Assembly: GCA_965231925.1 (NCBI GenBank)
Contig: OZ246894.1
Span: 2,728,001-2,792,000, forward strand
Reading direction: 5' to 3'
DNA length: 64,000 nucleotides
DNA from: Poriferisodalis sp965231925
GTDB taxonomy: Bacteria > Actinomycetota > Acidimicrobiia > Acidimicrobiales > Poriferisodalaceae
The position numbers were made by a program, and so were the translations under genes. Positions 18,231 through 26,539 of the stretch are shown piece after piece (the stretch's first letter is position 1; the number at the start of each line of letters is the position of its first letter). Under the pieces are notes generated by a model, which worked only from the letters and a program-made list of their open reading frames with translations, did not search any database and had not been told where the DNA came from.

Positions 18231-19556
18231 GTGACCGAGCGGGGATTTGCCCAGCCGCCCACCCCGGATTGCCCCACACCGGACTACCCGACACCGGACT
18301 ACTACGAGTATCCGTGGGCGGCGCTCTCATCGGCACGTCTCAGCGCGCATGGCACAGCAGATCTGGTGTGGCCTGACGGGACCACGCTCGAATGCCACCC
18401 GAGATGGCTGCGCGAGAACGCCCCCGGTCCCGGCGGCATCAACTTGGCCACCCGGGAGTGCGAGCTGGATCCGGCGCATCTGCCCGTCGACCTGACGCTG
18501 GGGCGGATCTGCGTGGCTGACGGGGCGCTCGATGTGACCTTCGAGCCGGAGCATCGCGACGCCACGTTTCATCCGGGATGGCTGCGCCATGTCGCGGACG
18601 ACATGCATCAGCCCTTTGCCGTCATTCCCGCACCGGAACCGTGGACCGCAGCGGCGCACCCAGAACCGACCACCTACGACGGCCCTGCGACGCTGTGCGA
18701 CGACAACTCGTTGGCAGTTGCGCTGTGCGGCCTGGCTCGCTGCGGCCTCATCCGGCTGTCCGGCTGCGGCACCGATCCCGGCACGGTTGCCCGCCTCGCT
18801 GAGCGCATCGGCGCGATACGCGACTCCAATTTCGGCCTCACCTGGCATGTCGACGTGGACATCACGCCCACCACGGTCGCCAATACCGGGCTGCGTCTCG
18901 CTCCCCATACCGACCTGCCGACCCGGGAGGTGCCGCCAGGGCTGCAGCTGCTCCATTGCGTGGAGAACACTGTCGAGGGCGGTTGGTCGACCATGGCGGA
19001 CGGGCTGGCGATCGCCGACCATCTGCGTGACTTCGAACCAGGCGCATTCGAGGCGCTCACCACGCTGGAGTGGATCTTCTTCAACCGTTCGCCCGACTAC
19101 GACCACCGCTGGCAGGGCCCAGTCATCGACACGGGTGACGGCCGGATTCCCTACACCTACCGGGCGTTCCACCCGGTGCGGGCCTTTCCCGCGATGGCTG
19201 GCGCCGACGTCGAGCGTGCTTACGCCGCGCTGGGTCTGTTGAGCGCAACGGCTGGCTCGGACCGGTTCCAGGTGCGCTACCCGTTCCGACCCGGAGACAT
19301 CGTGGTGTTCGACAACCGGCGTGTGCTCCACGGGCGGGATGCCTTCGAGCCGCTTCCGGGGACGCGCCGGCGGCTGATCGGCACCTACATCGACACCGAC
19401 GAGTTCTATTCGCGGCTGCGCGTGCTGCTGCGCCGCCCTGTCGCATCACGCACCGGACAAGCCGGTGCTGTCGCATCACGCACCGGACAAGCCGGTGCTA
19501 TCGCATCACGCACCGGGCGAGCCGGTGCCGACAAGGAGATCCCCGCTCATGGCTGA
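18231..19556 (+). CDS. Gamma-butyrobetaine hydroxylase-like 2OG-Fe(II) dioxygenase
   Basis: 441 aa from the GTG at 18231, preceded by GACAAT and a 7-nt spacer (leaderless type); sequence upstream of it is not family-like. N-terminal DUF971-like domain (LECHPRWLRENAPG, FHPGWLRHVADD) followed by a TauD-type fold: iron ligands HTD at about 224-226 (LAPHTDLP), distal His in RVLHGRDAF (about 364), 2OG-binding Arg in RRRLIGTYID. DUF971 plus TauD is the layout of gamma-butyrobetaine dioxygenase, which makes L-carnitine from gamma-butyrobetaine. The next two genes, BKACE and carnitine dehydrogenase, act on carnitine, which strongly supports this role. The last 38 residues are a tandem-repeat tail (19441-19530) outside the catalytic fold. 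The N-terminus also has a small Pro-Asp-Tyr repeat. Confidence 0.85.
   Translation: MTERGFAQPPTPDCPTPDYPTPDYYEYPWAALSSARLSAHGTADLVWPDGTTLECHPRWLRENAPGPGGINLATRECELDPAHLPVDLTLGRICVADGALDVTFEPEHRDATFHPGWLRHVADDMHQPFAVIPAPEPWTAAAHPEPTTYDGPATLCDDNSLAVALCGLARCGLIRLSGCGTDPGTVARLAERIGAIRDSNFGLTWHVDVDITPTTVANTGLRLAPHTDLPTREVPPGLQLLHCVENTVEGGWSTMADGLAIADHLRDFEPGAFEALTTLEWIFFNRSPDYDHRWQGPVIDTGDGRIPYTYRAFHPVRAFPAMAGADVERAYAALGLLSATAGSDRFQVRYPFRPGDIVVFDNRRVLHGRDAFEPLPGTRRRLIGTYIDTDEFYSRLRVLLRRPVASRTGQAGAVASRTGQAGAIASRTGRAGADKEIPAHG
19441..19530 (+). repeat. Three 30-bp tandem repeats, each with an internal hairpin
   Basis: Units at 19441-19470, 19471-19500 and 19501-19530. The first two differ only in the last base; the third has a few substitutions. 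Each contains CACCGG and CCGGTG separated by 5 nt, a perfect 6-bp stem. They are in frame (10 codons each) at the end of the dioxygenase gene, just before the ribosome site of the BKACE gene. Confidence 0.95.
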
Positions 19557-20436
19557 CGTCTTCATCACCTGCGCTGTCACTGGTGCCGGCGACACGGTCG
19601 GCAAGTCCGACAAGGTGCCCTACACCCCCGCCGACATCGCTCAGACCGTGATCGACGCCGCCGCCGCGGGCGCTGCGATCTGCCACGTGCACGTGCGCGA
19701 CCCCATCACCGGCGACGCGGGCCGCGACGTCGACTGCTACCGCGAGGTGGTGGAGCGAGTGCGGGCATCGAGCACCGACGTGGTGCTGAACCTCACCGCC
19801 GGCATGGGCGGCGATTTCGTGATCGGCTCGGTCGAGCAGCCGCTGCCGCCCGATCCGCGGAAGTCCGACATGGCTGGCGCCACCGAGCGCCTGGCGCACG
19901 TTCGAGAACTGCTGCCCGAGATCTGCACGCTCGACTGCGGCACGATGAACTTCGGCGAGGGCAACTACGTGGCCACCAACACCCACGACACGCTCATGGA
20001 GATGGCCCGCCAGATCCAAGCGCTCAGCGTGCGGCCCGAGATCGAGGCATTCGACACCGGACAGCTCTGGGAGGCGCGGTCGCTGGTGGAGGCTGGTGTC
20101 ATCGAAGCCCCGGTCATGGTGCAGCTGTGCATGGGCATCCGCTGGGGCGCCCCGCCCGACCTGAACACCTTCATGGCGATGGTGAACAACGTGCCCGACG
20201 ACTGGACGTTCTCGGCGTTCGCACTCGGTCGCGATCAGCTGCCATATGTGGCACTGGCGGCGGTCGCTGGCGGCAATGCTCGGGTCGGCCTCGAAGACAA
20301 CCTGTATCTCGAACGCGGCCGGCTCGCCACCAATGCCGATCTGACGGCGCGGGCGAAACAGATCCTCGAAGCGATGAACTACCGGGTCATCGGCCCCGCC
20401 GAAGTCCGCGACAAGCTCGAGCTCAAGCGGCGGTGA
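19549..20436 (+). CDS. Beta-keto acid cleavage enzyme (BKACE, DUF849), dehydrocarnitine-type
   Basis: 295 aa. Start at ATG 19549 with AAGGAG 11 nt upstream. The family pattern is clear: PYTPADIAQTVIDAAAAG, zinc-binding HVHVRDP at about 46-52, VVLNLTAGMGGDF, and a C-terminal VGLEDNLYLERG. BKACEs cleave a beta-keto acid with acetyl-CoA, giving acetoacetate plus a new CoA ester, or the reverse pairing. Between gamma-butyrobetaine hydroxylase and carnitine dehydrogenase the natural substrate is 3-dehydrocarnitine, yielding betainyl-CoA and acetoacetate (CdhC role). The start overlaps the tail of the upstream gene by 8 nt and the stop overlaps the next start, so the three genes form one translationally coupled unit. 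Confidence 0.9.
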   Translation: MADVFITCAVTGAGDTVGKSDKVPYTPADIAQTVIDAAAAGAAICHVHVRDPITGDAGRDVDCYREVVERVRASSTDVVLNLTAGMGGDFVIGSVEQPLPPDPRKSDMAGATERLAHVRELLPEICTLDCGTMNFGEGNYVATNTHDTLMEMARQIQALSVRPEIEAFDTGQLWEARSLVEAGVIEAPVMVQLCMGIRWGAPPDLNTFMAMVNNVPDDWTFSAFALGRDQLPYVALAAVAGGNARVGLEDNLYLERGRLATNADLTARAKQILEAMNYRVIGPAEVRDKLELKRR

Positions 20437-21611
20437 CCGACCGCTCCCCCGCCGACCCTGGCGCGACAGCCGACCCCGAGCTGCCAGCCCGAACGGGCGT
20501 GGTAGGTCGCTCCCCCGCCGAATCGACCGGTACGGCAGAGCTGAGCCCGCCTGCTCGCGTGTGCGTCGTGGGCGGTGGGGTCATCGGTGCCGCGTGGGCG
20601 GCACGCTGGGCACTGTGCGGGGTAGACGTTTGCGTGGCCGACCCCTCGCCGGACGCAGAGCGGCGGGTTCATGTCACGCTGGCGGCGGCCAGAACTGCTT
20701 GGCGCCGCCTCGGCTTGCTGCCCGACGGCCAGGCGGCGAGCGTCGAGCCAACAGCCAAACCAGCGACCGGGGAGGGAACCGTCAACGCAGCCGAACCAGC
20801 GACCGGCGAGGGAACCGTCACCGTTGCCGAACCAACGACCGGCTGTTCCCTTGCGGCGAGGGGTGCCGAGCTGATCTGCGAGTGCGTTCCTGAGCGGCTG
20901 GAGCTCAAGCAGGCGGTCTATGCGGAGATCGAAGCAGCGGCCGCTCCCGATGCCGTCATCGCCTCGTCCACATCGGGCTTCGTCCCGAGCGAATTGCAGG
21001 CCGCGATGGCTCACCCCGAACGCCTCCTCGTCGGGCATCCGTTCAATCCGGTGTACCTGCTCCCGCTCGTCGAGATTGTCGGCGGCGTTCGCACCTCCGA
21101 AGGCGTGATCGCTCAGGCGATGTCGTGGTTCGCCGAAGCGGGGATGTCGCCTGTGCGGATCGGCACCGAGATCGAAGGCTTTGTGGCCGACCGGCTGCTC
21201 GAAGCACTGTGGCGCGAGGCGCTGTGGCTGGTTCACGACGGCGTGGCGACCACCGGCGAGATCGATGAGGTGATGCGTCTCGGATTCGGTCTGCGCTGGG
21301 CACAGATGGGCGTCTTCCAGACCTATGCCACCGCAGGGGGCGAGGGGGGCCTGGAGCGCTTCATCGAGCATTTCGCCCCTGCGCTGCAGCTTCCGTGGAC
21401 CAAGCTCACCGATGTGCCCGAAATGACGCCGGAGTTCACTGCGGCGCTGATCGCTCAGGTCGACGGGCAGTCCGCAGGTCAGTCGGTCGCGGACCTCTGC
21501 GCGGCTCGCGACCGCAATCTCGTCGATGTGCTGCTGGCGCTCGAGGGCAATGACTGGGGCGCAGGCCGGAGTCTGGCCGCATTGCGTAAGCGCATGGCCG
21601 GAGATGTCTGA
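20433..21611 (+). CDS. L-carnitine 3-dehydrogenase-like 3-hydroxyacyl-CoA dehydrogenase
   Basis: 392 aa. The GTG at 20433 overlaps the BKACE stop (GTGA). After an unusual 40-residue extension the Rossmann NAD motif VVGGGVIGAAWAARW begins near 45. GHPFNPVYLLPLVEIVGG (near 200), RLGFGLRWAQMGVFQTY and PWTKLTDVPEMTPEF are hallmark stretches of carnitine dehydrogenases. It should oxidise L-carnitine to 3-dehydrocarnitine with NAD+. Between residues about 105 and 137 there is a Pro-Ala-Thr-Gly-Glu repeat insertion coded by 36-bp tandem repeats. The C-terminal thioesterase domain that is fused in some homologues is absent; a stand-alone candidate lies at 32415-32963. Confidence 0.9.
   Translation: MTDRSPADPGATADPELPARTGVVGRSPAESTGTAELSPPARVCVVGGGVIGAAWAARWALCGVDVCVADPSPDAERRVHVTLAAARTAWRRLGLLPDGQAASVEPTAKPATGEGTVNAAEPATGEGTVTVAEPTTGCSLAARGAELICECVPERLELKQAVYAEIEAAAAPDAVIASSTSGFVPSELQAAMAHPERLLVGHPFNPVYLLPLVEIVGGVRTSEGVIAQAMSWFAEAGMSPVRIGTEIEGFVADRLLEALWREALWLVHDGVATTGEIDEVMRLGFGLRWAQMGVFQTYATAGGEGGLERFIEHFAPALQLPWTKLTDVPEMTPEFTAALIAQVDGQSAGQSVADLCAARDRNLVDVLLALEGNDWGAGRSLAALRKRMAGDV
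20755..20843 (+). repeat. 36-bp in-frame tandem repeat inside the carnitine dehydrogenase gene
   Basis: Two full units (20755-20790 and 20791-20826) and a 17-bp partial third (20827-20843), each built around GCGACCGG and GAGGGAACCGTCA. They encode a 12-residue unit of the type EPATGEGTVTVA, placed between the NAD-binding strands and the helix before LICECVPERL. Confidence 0.92.
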
Positions 21612-21646
21612 CGGCGAGGCTCGACTGCCGTCGATGCGTGGGCCGG

Positions 21647-21847
21647 TTACTCCTCGATGATGACTGCGTATTCCGGGCAGTTCGCTGCTGCCAACCGAGC
21701 CTTGTCCTCAAGCCCTGTGGGCACTTCGCCGTCTCCGGCCGCAGTCGCGTAGCCGTAGTCGTCCACGTCGAAGAGTTCTGGTGCCAGCGAGTAGCACCGG
21801 TTATGGCCTTGGCACTTGTCGGCATCCACGCTGATCCGCACGCGCAT
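21647..21847 (-). CDS. Small ferredoxin of the [3Fe-4S] P450-partner type
   Basis: About 66 aa. DADKCQGHNRCYSLAPELF gives C-x2-H-x2-C and AAANCPEYAV gives the later Cys-Pro, the pattern of actinobacterial ferredoxins with His or Gly replacing the second cluster Cys. Such proteins carry electrons to cytochromes P450 or Rieske oxygenases. AGGAGG lies 2 nt from the ATG at 21847 but 8 nt from the GTG at 21841, so the GTG may be the true start. No P450 is in the window; a Rieske oxygenase at 56539 is a possible partner but unlinked. Convergent with carnitine dehydrogenase (36-bp gap). Confidence 0.85.
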   Translation of the reverse strand: MRVRISVDADKCQGHNRCYSLAPELFDVDDYGYATAAGDGEVPTGLEDKARLAAANCPEYAVIIEE

Positions 21848-22112
21848 TTCCTCCTGCGACCCATAGGGGCCAGCCGTCGTCTGGTCCGGATGCACCGACC
21901 CGGCGGGACTGAAGTTAGCGGCCCACCGCGCCCGGCTCCACAGCGCCCGCCCGAGCTAGCCCCTTCCTCCCGGGGCCGTCCCCGCAAGTCCCGTTTCGCG
22001 AGCGGACGATATGCGCTGCGGCTTCGCCAGCAGCGGCACCGGGATTCGGGCAGCGCTCGAAAGGGTCCCCTACCCTTGCGGTGTCCGCGCCGCCTGACCC
22101 TGAGGAGACGCC

Positions 22113-24461
22113 ATGTCTGACGCCCAAGACCGACTCGCCGCACTTCGCGCCAAGCGAGCCGGCGGAACTGCCACGGATGCGAAGTCCAACGGTGCCCCCG
22201 AGGAGAATACCACCAAGGTCTGGCACAAGACCGCGTGCGTGCTCTGCTCGAACAATTGCGGCATCGAGGTGCGTCTGGATGGCCGCAAGGTCACGCGTGT
22301 GCGAGGCGACAAGGAACACCCCGCCTCGAAGGGCTATACCTGCGAGAAGGCCTTGCGGATCGACTACTACCAGAACGGGCGCGACCGCCTCACGACCCCC
22401 TTGCGTCGGCGGGACGACGGCACCTTCGAAGAGGTCAGCTGGGACGTTGCGATCGCGGAGGTCGCCGAGCGCCTGACCGGCATCCGCGACGCCGTCGGCG
22501 GCGACAAGATCCTCTACTACGGCGGCGGCGGGCAGGGCAACCACTTCCCCGGCGCGTACGCCCGCGGGGTGCTGCAAACGCTGGGCGTGAAGTACCGCTC
22601 GAACGCACTGGCTCAAGAGAAGACCGGCATGTACTGGGCGCAGGGCAAGATGTTCGGCAAGCAGAGCATCGGTGCGATGGGCGACTTCGAGCACACCGAC
22701 TGCGCGGTGTTCATCGGCAAGAACCCCTGGCAGAGCCACGGCTTCCCTGAGTCGCGCAACGAACTGAACAAGATCCGCAACGATGACGACCGCAAGCTCG
22801 TCGTGATGGATCCACGGGTGTCCGAGACGGCAGCTATGGCCGACCACCACCTCCGGGTTCGCCCCGGCACCGATGCGTGGGCCCTGGCAGCGCTGCTGGC
22901 CATCATGGTCGAAGAAGGCCTCACCGACGAGAAGTTCCTGACCGAGCAGTGCGTCGGCTGGGATGAGCTGCGCGACCTGATCTCGGGCGCGGACATCGCC
23001 GGTTGCGCCCGCAAGTGCGGCATCGACGAGGCCGAGCTGCGTGCCGCTGCCCGCACGATGGGCAGTGCGAAGTCGCTGTCCACCGAGGAAGACCTCGGCA
23101 TCGAGATGGCGCCGCACTCCACGCTCAACAGCTGGCTGCAGCGCCTGCTGTACCTGGTGACTGGCAACTTCGCCAAGCCAGGCGGCATGAACCTGCCGTT
23201 GCGCCTCGCACCCATCTGCGGCCACTCGGGTGAGGGCGAGACCGACCCCGTCACGGGCAGCGCCATGCTGTCGGGCCTCTTGGCGTGCGCCGCTATTCCC
23301 GACTGCATCGACACCGACCACCCAAACCGCTTCCGGGGAATGATCGTGGAGTCAGCCAACCCGCTGCACACGCTGCCCGACTCGAAGCGGTTCCGGGAGG
23401 CCTTCGCCAAGCTCGACTGCCTGGTAGTCATCGACGTGGCGATGACCGAGACCGCTCGGGCCGCCGACTACGTGCTGCCGGCCGCCTCGCAATACGAGAA
23501 GCCGGAGGCCACGTTCTTTGCCGGCGAGATGCCGTCCAACTACTTCCAGGTGCGGCACCCGATCCTGGAGCCGCTGGGCGACTCGCTGCCCGAGGCCGAG
23601 ATCCACAGCCGGCTGGTGGCTGCGATGGGCGGACGGCCCGACGGCACTGATGGTCTGGTCGACGCGGCCCGACAAGGGCGTGAGGCGTTCATCGAGGCGC
23701 TGGGAGAGGCGTCGAGCGCTGATCCTGACGTGGGGGCCAAGCTGCCGGTCGTCTTGTACGACGCGCTGGGGCCAACGCTGGGGAACATGGCGCCCGCGGC
23801 GATCATGTTCGGCTCCTCCATGCAGGCGTCCATGCGCTTCCCCGACGAGGTCCGCGCCGCCGGCATCGACGGCGACGGCTTGGAGCTCGCCAACAACCTG
23901 TTCGACAAGCTCGTGAATTCACCGTCGGGAATGATCTTCAGCGTCAGCGAGTACTCCCAGACGTGGGACCGCATCGCGCACCCCGACGGCAAGATCCACG
24001 TCTACATCGACGAGCTGGCTGACGAATTCCGTTCGCTGAATGACGAGGAGCCTGCCGCCGGGCACGATCGCTTCCCATTCGTCCTGTCGGCGGGCGAGCG
24101 TCGGTCGTCGAACGCCAATGACGTGATACGCGACCCCGAGTGGCGCAAGAAGGACAAGGCCGGCTCGCTGCGAATCAATCCCGACGACGCGACCACACTG
24201 GGCGTGGTGGACGGCGATCGTGTCCGGATCGTGTCCAAGCGGGGCGAGGCCGAGGCGCCAGCCGAGGTCACCGACACGGTCATGTCCGGCCACGTCACGC
24301 TCCCCCACGGCTTCGGCACCGAGTACCCCGACGAATCCGGCGAGCACAAGATTCACGGCGTGGCCGTCAACGAACTCACCGACATAGAAGACCGCGACTG
24401 GCTGGCGCTCACCCCGCACCACAAGCACGTCCGAGTCGCCCTGGAGCCCGTCGCCGGCTGA
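22113..24461 (+). CDS. Molybdopterin-dependent oxidoreductase (DMSO reductase / formate dehydrogenase-like)
   Basis: 782 aa, with GGAG before the ATG. N-terminal 4Fe-4S motif: CVLCSNNC at about 41-48 and TCEK near 76. Then the molybdopterin core (EVSWDVAIAEVAERL, YYGGGGQGNH, FIGKNPWQSHG, VVMDPRVSETA) and the C-terminal dinucleotide-binding domain (LRINPDDATTLGVVDGDRV, HVTLPHGFGTEYP). The position where formate dehydrogenases carry Cys or Sec has no such residue in a recognisable context (EKTGMYWAQGK), so substrate is open. It is most like stand-alone actinobacterial BisC-type enzymes. No FdhD, electron-transfer subunit or cofactor gene adjoins it; the neighbouring ferredoxin is on the other strand. 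Confidence 0.88.
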   Translation: MSDAQDRLAALRAKRAGGTATDAKSNGAPEENTTKVWHKTACVLCSNNCGIEVRLDGRKVTRVRGDKEHPASKGYTCEKALRIDYYQNGRDRLTTPLRRRDDGTFEEVSWDVAIAEVAERLTGIRDAVGGDKILYYGGGGQGNHFPGAYARGVLQTLGVKYRSNALAQEKTGMYWAQGKMFGKQSIGAMGDFEHTDCAVFIGKNPWQSHGFPESRNELNKIRNDDDRKLVVMDPRVSETAAMADHHLRVRPGTDAWALAALLAIMVEEGLTDEKFLTEQCVGWDELRDLISGADIAGCARKCGIDEAELRAAARTMGSAKSLSTEEDLGIEMAPHSTLNSWLQRLLYLVTGNFAKPGGMNLPLRLAPICGHSGEGETDPVTGSAMLSGLLACAAIPDCIDTDHPNRFRGMIVESANPLHTLPDSKRFREAFAKLDCLVVIDVAMTETARAADYVLPAASQYEKPEATFFAGEMPSNYFQVRHPILEPLGDSLPEAEIHSRLVAAMGGRPDGTDGLVDAARQGREAFIEALGEASSADPDVGAKLPVVLYDALGPTLGNMAPAAIMFGSSMQASMRFPDEVRAAGIDGDGLELANNLFDKLVNSPSGMIFSVSEYSQTWDRIAHPDGKIHVYIDELADEFRSLNDEEPAAGHDRFPFVLSAGERRSSNANDVIRDPEWRKKDKAGSLRINPDDATTLGVVDGDRVRIVSKRGEAEAPAEVTDTVMSGHVTLPHGFGTEYPDESGEHKIHGVAVNELTDIEDRDWLALTPHHKHVRVALEPVAG

Positions 24462-24534
24462 GGCTGGCGGAGACGGTTCAGCGTTCGGGAAGCGCCGACG
24501 GCTCCGCCTGGGCACTCGCCGTACCGATCGTGTC

Positions 24535-24785
24535 GTGGTGCTCGCGTACCTGGGCGCGGCGGTCGGCTCGCGCGTAGTCGGGATTTTGGGACCACGCCAA
24601 GTTGAGCAGCACCAGTCGGTCGGCAGTCTGAAGCCAGGGCACTGTTGCGTACAACGGCAAGTCGAAGCGACGCAGTTCGTCCACGCCGCTGTAGATGGCC
24701 CGCTTGATATCCCGCTCAGTCGGGCCAGTCCATGTAGCGGCGGCCGAAGCCGACGCGGCAGTTGCGCAGCAGCTGCTGTGATGGC
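24535..24785 (-). pseudogene. Decayed 3'-fragment of a DHPS-like gene (partial copy of 31639-32391)
   Basis: About 250 bp align closely with 31660-31910, the C-terminal third of the intact DHPS-like gene: the encoded ELRRFDLPLYATVPWLQTAD matches ELRRFDSPLYVPVPWLQTAD. Two lesions are visible: a CGA-to-TGA change (24716-24718) at the Arg of DWPDR, and a one-base insertion near 24704 that shifts the frame. Only the last 68 codons stay open, with a divergent tail. Upstream of 24785 the similarity fades, so the 5' two thirds are gone. It is a relic of duplication or transfer, not an expressed gene. Confidence 0.85.
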
Positions 24786-24871
24786 GCCACGTGACGCTGG
24801 CGTCAGCAGACTGTTGAAGAAGCCGGTTGTCGGGTGGTCGCCGAGTGCAAACCCGCAGGTCGGGGATGTGT

Positions 24872-24902
24872 GGTGCCGGCCCAACCTGCGTGTTTCGGCA
24901 CC
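24872..24902 (-). terminator. Inverted repeat downstream of the HsdR_N-type gene
   Basis: 7-bp perfect arms (24872-24878 and 24896-24902) with a 17-nt loop, about 60 nt past the stop of the nuclease gene. No U-tract follows, so terminator function is uncertain. Confidence 0.35.
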
Positions 24903-24960
24903 CCGTTAGTAGTGCTGCGCGTCTGTAGGCACAGCGTGCGGAACAGAGCCGACGGCGGGT

Positions 24961-26079
24961 TCATCCCAGGATCGGCCGCACGTCCGCGTCCCGAGCCAGA
25001 CCGGCTTCGGCTGCCATGTCTTGCATCATGATCAGCTTTCGCTTTCCATTGACACTTGTCATCACATACCACTCGTCGCTTTGAGGCAACCGCGTGTACC
25101 AAGCCCCACGCTTAGGATCCGCGAGGAGCGGGTGGCCCAGCCGAATCGCTCTCGGCAACGTTCGTCCCTTGCCCGAGTTCGCCCAGCGCTCAAGAAACGT
25201 GGGATTGATGCTGGCGAGCGTGTCTGCGAGCAGCGCAATCACCGCTGCCGCGTTCCTTGCGGCGTATCGCTCACCACGAAGCATAAAGCCCCTGAGCTTG
25301 TCGTTCTTGGGCGGTCGCTCGGAGAACCCCGCCGGCTGGCGCTGAGCGACATCTCCGCCTACCGCAGGCTCGGCGACCGACGGCGGAATGGCGGCTCCGT
25401 TGCCTTGTAGACCACGCAGGAAGCGTTCGGCGTCGGGAAGCGCGGGCCTGGCGCCAATGCGTTGCTCGACTCGCTCGATCAGAAGATCACGCAGAATGTC
25501 GTCGGGTTCCTGCAGCAGTTCCGCCCAAGCAGCCTCAAGGCCGCTCTTGCCGATCTCGCGATCCTTGACCTGCTTGAGGCGTGCTTTGGCTGCATCATCG
25601 TTCTTGCCCGACAACACCGCGTCTCGTGCGACGAATTCACGAAGATCAAGAGCCACCAGACCGAGATCGTCGGATTCGATCAGCCCAAGATGGGCGAACC
25701 GGCGTTCAGTTGGCTTGCCTGCAGCCATGCTCAGATACAGGTCCCAGGTGTCCCCATCGGTGAGGACCAAGATCGGCACCCCTTGATTCGCCGCATAGCC
25801 GAACAGCTGATCCTCGGCCTTCGGGTTGAGGTTGCCCGGCCTCTTGGCTTCGATGAAGACCAGCGGCGTGCCGAGTGAGCCAAGAAGTGCCTCGTCGACG
25901 CGGCCGTCGTCGACTGGGTATTCCACCTGCCATTGCGCAGGGTCGGCATCGTCCCAGCCCAACTCACGCAGGATCGGCCGAATGACGGCGGCTTGCACAC
26001 CCGCTTCGTTCTTCACGAGACCAGATTTCAGGTTGTCTCGCGCCTTGGCGAGTGCATCTTCCAGCTCGTTTGAACTCAC
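24961..26079 (-). CDS. HsdR N-terminal (PD-(D/E)XK) nuclease-domain protein
   Basis: 372 aa from the GTG at 26079, with GGAGAGG 8 nt upstream; an ATG at 26127 is less likely because it overlaps the -10 box. Residues about 1-150 match the HSDR_N restriction-endonuclease domain: RPILRELGWDD, RVDEALLGSLGTPLVFIEAKRPG (the D...E-x-K core), then FGYAANQGVPILVLTDGDTWDLYL. The C-terminal part (KLRGFMLRGERYAARNAAAV and EWYVMTSVNGKRKLIMMQ) is a second domain of unknown role. It lacks the helicase part of type I HsdR and has no HsdM/HsdS neighbours, so it is a stand-alone nuclease-like protein. A paralogue at 27228-29635 is broken by an insertion sequence. Confidence 0.82.
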   Translation of the reverse strand: MSSNELEDALAKARDNLKSGLVKNEAGVQAAVIRPILRELGWDDADPAQWQVEYPVDDGRVDEALLGSLGTPLVFIEAKRPGNLNPKAEDQLFGYAANQGVPILVLTDGDTWDLYLSMAAGKPTERRFAHLGLIESDDLGLVALDLREFVARDAVLSGKNDDAAKARLKQVKDREIGKSGLEAAWAELLQEPDDILRDLLIERVEQRIGARPALPDAERFLRGLQGNGAAIPPSVAEPAVGGDVAQRQPAGFSERPPKNDKLRGFMLRGERYAARNAAAVIALLADTLASINPTFLERWANSGKGRTLPRAIRLGHPLLADPKRGAWYTRLPQSDEWYVMTSVNGKRKLIMMQDMAAEAGLARDADVRPILG

Positions 26080-26125
26080 CGCTCGAACCTCTCCATGCGC
26101 CGGCGATCGACCGGCTTCGGCAGGC

Positions 26126-26139
26126 ATCGTAGATCAGGT
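26126..26139 (-). promoter_or_regulatory. Promoter element shared by the two HsdR_N paralogues
   Basis: Minus-strand ACCTGATCTACGAT, ending in a TACGAT -10-like box, lies about 46 nt before the GTG start. The identical 14 bp occurs at 29680-29693, about 44 nt before the start of the broken paralogue, while surrounding sequence differs. Confidence 0.5.
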
Positions 26140-26174
26140 CCGGTTTGGGTCTGCCAGGTTGAGCCTGTCTATTC

Positions 26175-26510
26175 GTGCTGGCGGTTGTCAGCGAGCGTGA
26201 GGCAGAGCCTCAGCCGAGTCATTCGGTGTTCACACTGAGCGACAGACCGACAAGCAGCGTGACCGTCGACCTGCCGCCGCACGATTCTCGGGCCAGTTAC
26301 TGCGACGCACTGGAAACTTGTTCTACTGCACTCGCTGACCCTGCGTGGCAGCACATCGGGCGCCGTCTCGAGCTCACCGCCGTAGGCGAACTTGCTCTCG
26401 CCCTCATCGCGAACAGGCAGCTACAGTCGCTCAGCCATTCACGTCTAATCCGTGTTCGAGGAGCTGAACCTCGTGGATCCCTCCGTGCGGACAGTGACGT
26501 GACTGGCTGA
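26175..26510 (+). CDS. Doubtful small ORF in a 460-bp intergenic stretch
   Basis: 111 codons, no ribosome site, no recognisable motif, and noticeably lower third-position GC than neighbouring genes. It fills most of the gap between the HsdR_N-type gene and the Thr-rich lipoprotein. Apart from it I see nothing in 26140-26520. Listed only so that the gap is accounted for. Confidence 0.2.
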   Translation: MLAVVSEREAEPQPSHSVFTLSDRPTSSVTVDLPPHDSRASYCDALETCSTALADPAWQHIGRRLELTAVGELALALIANRQLQSLSHSRLIRVRGAEPRGSLRADSDVTG

Positions 26511-26539
26511 TCGTTCAGCTCCCATGGGAGGGAACCACC

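Larger units (their letters stand above)
24462..24960. other. 499-bp stretch with a gene fragment and a hairpin but no intact gene
   Basis: It contains the decayed copy of the DHPS-like gene (24535-24785) and a hairpin at 24872-24902. The remainder shows no convincing coding signal on either strand. Confidence 0.6.

Noticed and set aside
19441..19530. Hairpin-bearing 30-bp repeats as a CRISPR array
   Set aside because: Units are directly adjacent with no spacers and are part of a coding frame.
22071..22085. Promoter at AGGGT...ACCCT before the molybdopterin oxidoreductase
   Set aside because: A short 5-bp palindrome and a TACCCT box are present, but spacing to the start and lack of a -35 leave it unsupported.
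21915..23321. 468-codon open frame on the minus strand
   Set aside because: Antisense to the molybdopterin oxidoreductase.
22113..24461. Selenocysteine formate dehydrogenase
   Set aside because: The frame has no internal TGA and no Cys/Sec in the expected context.
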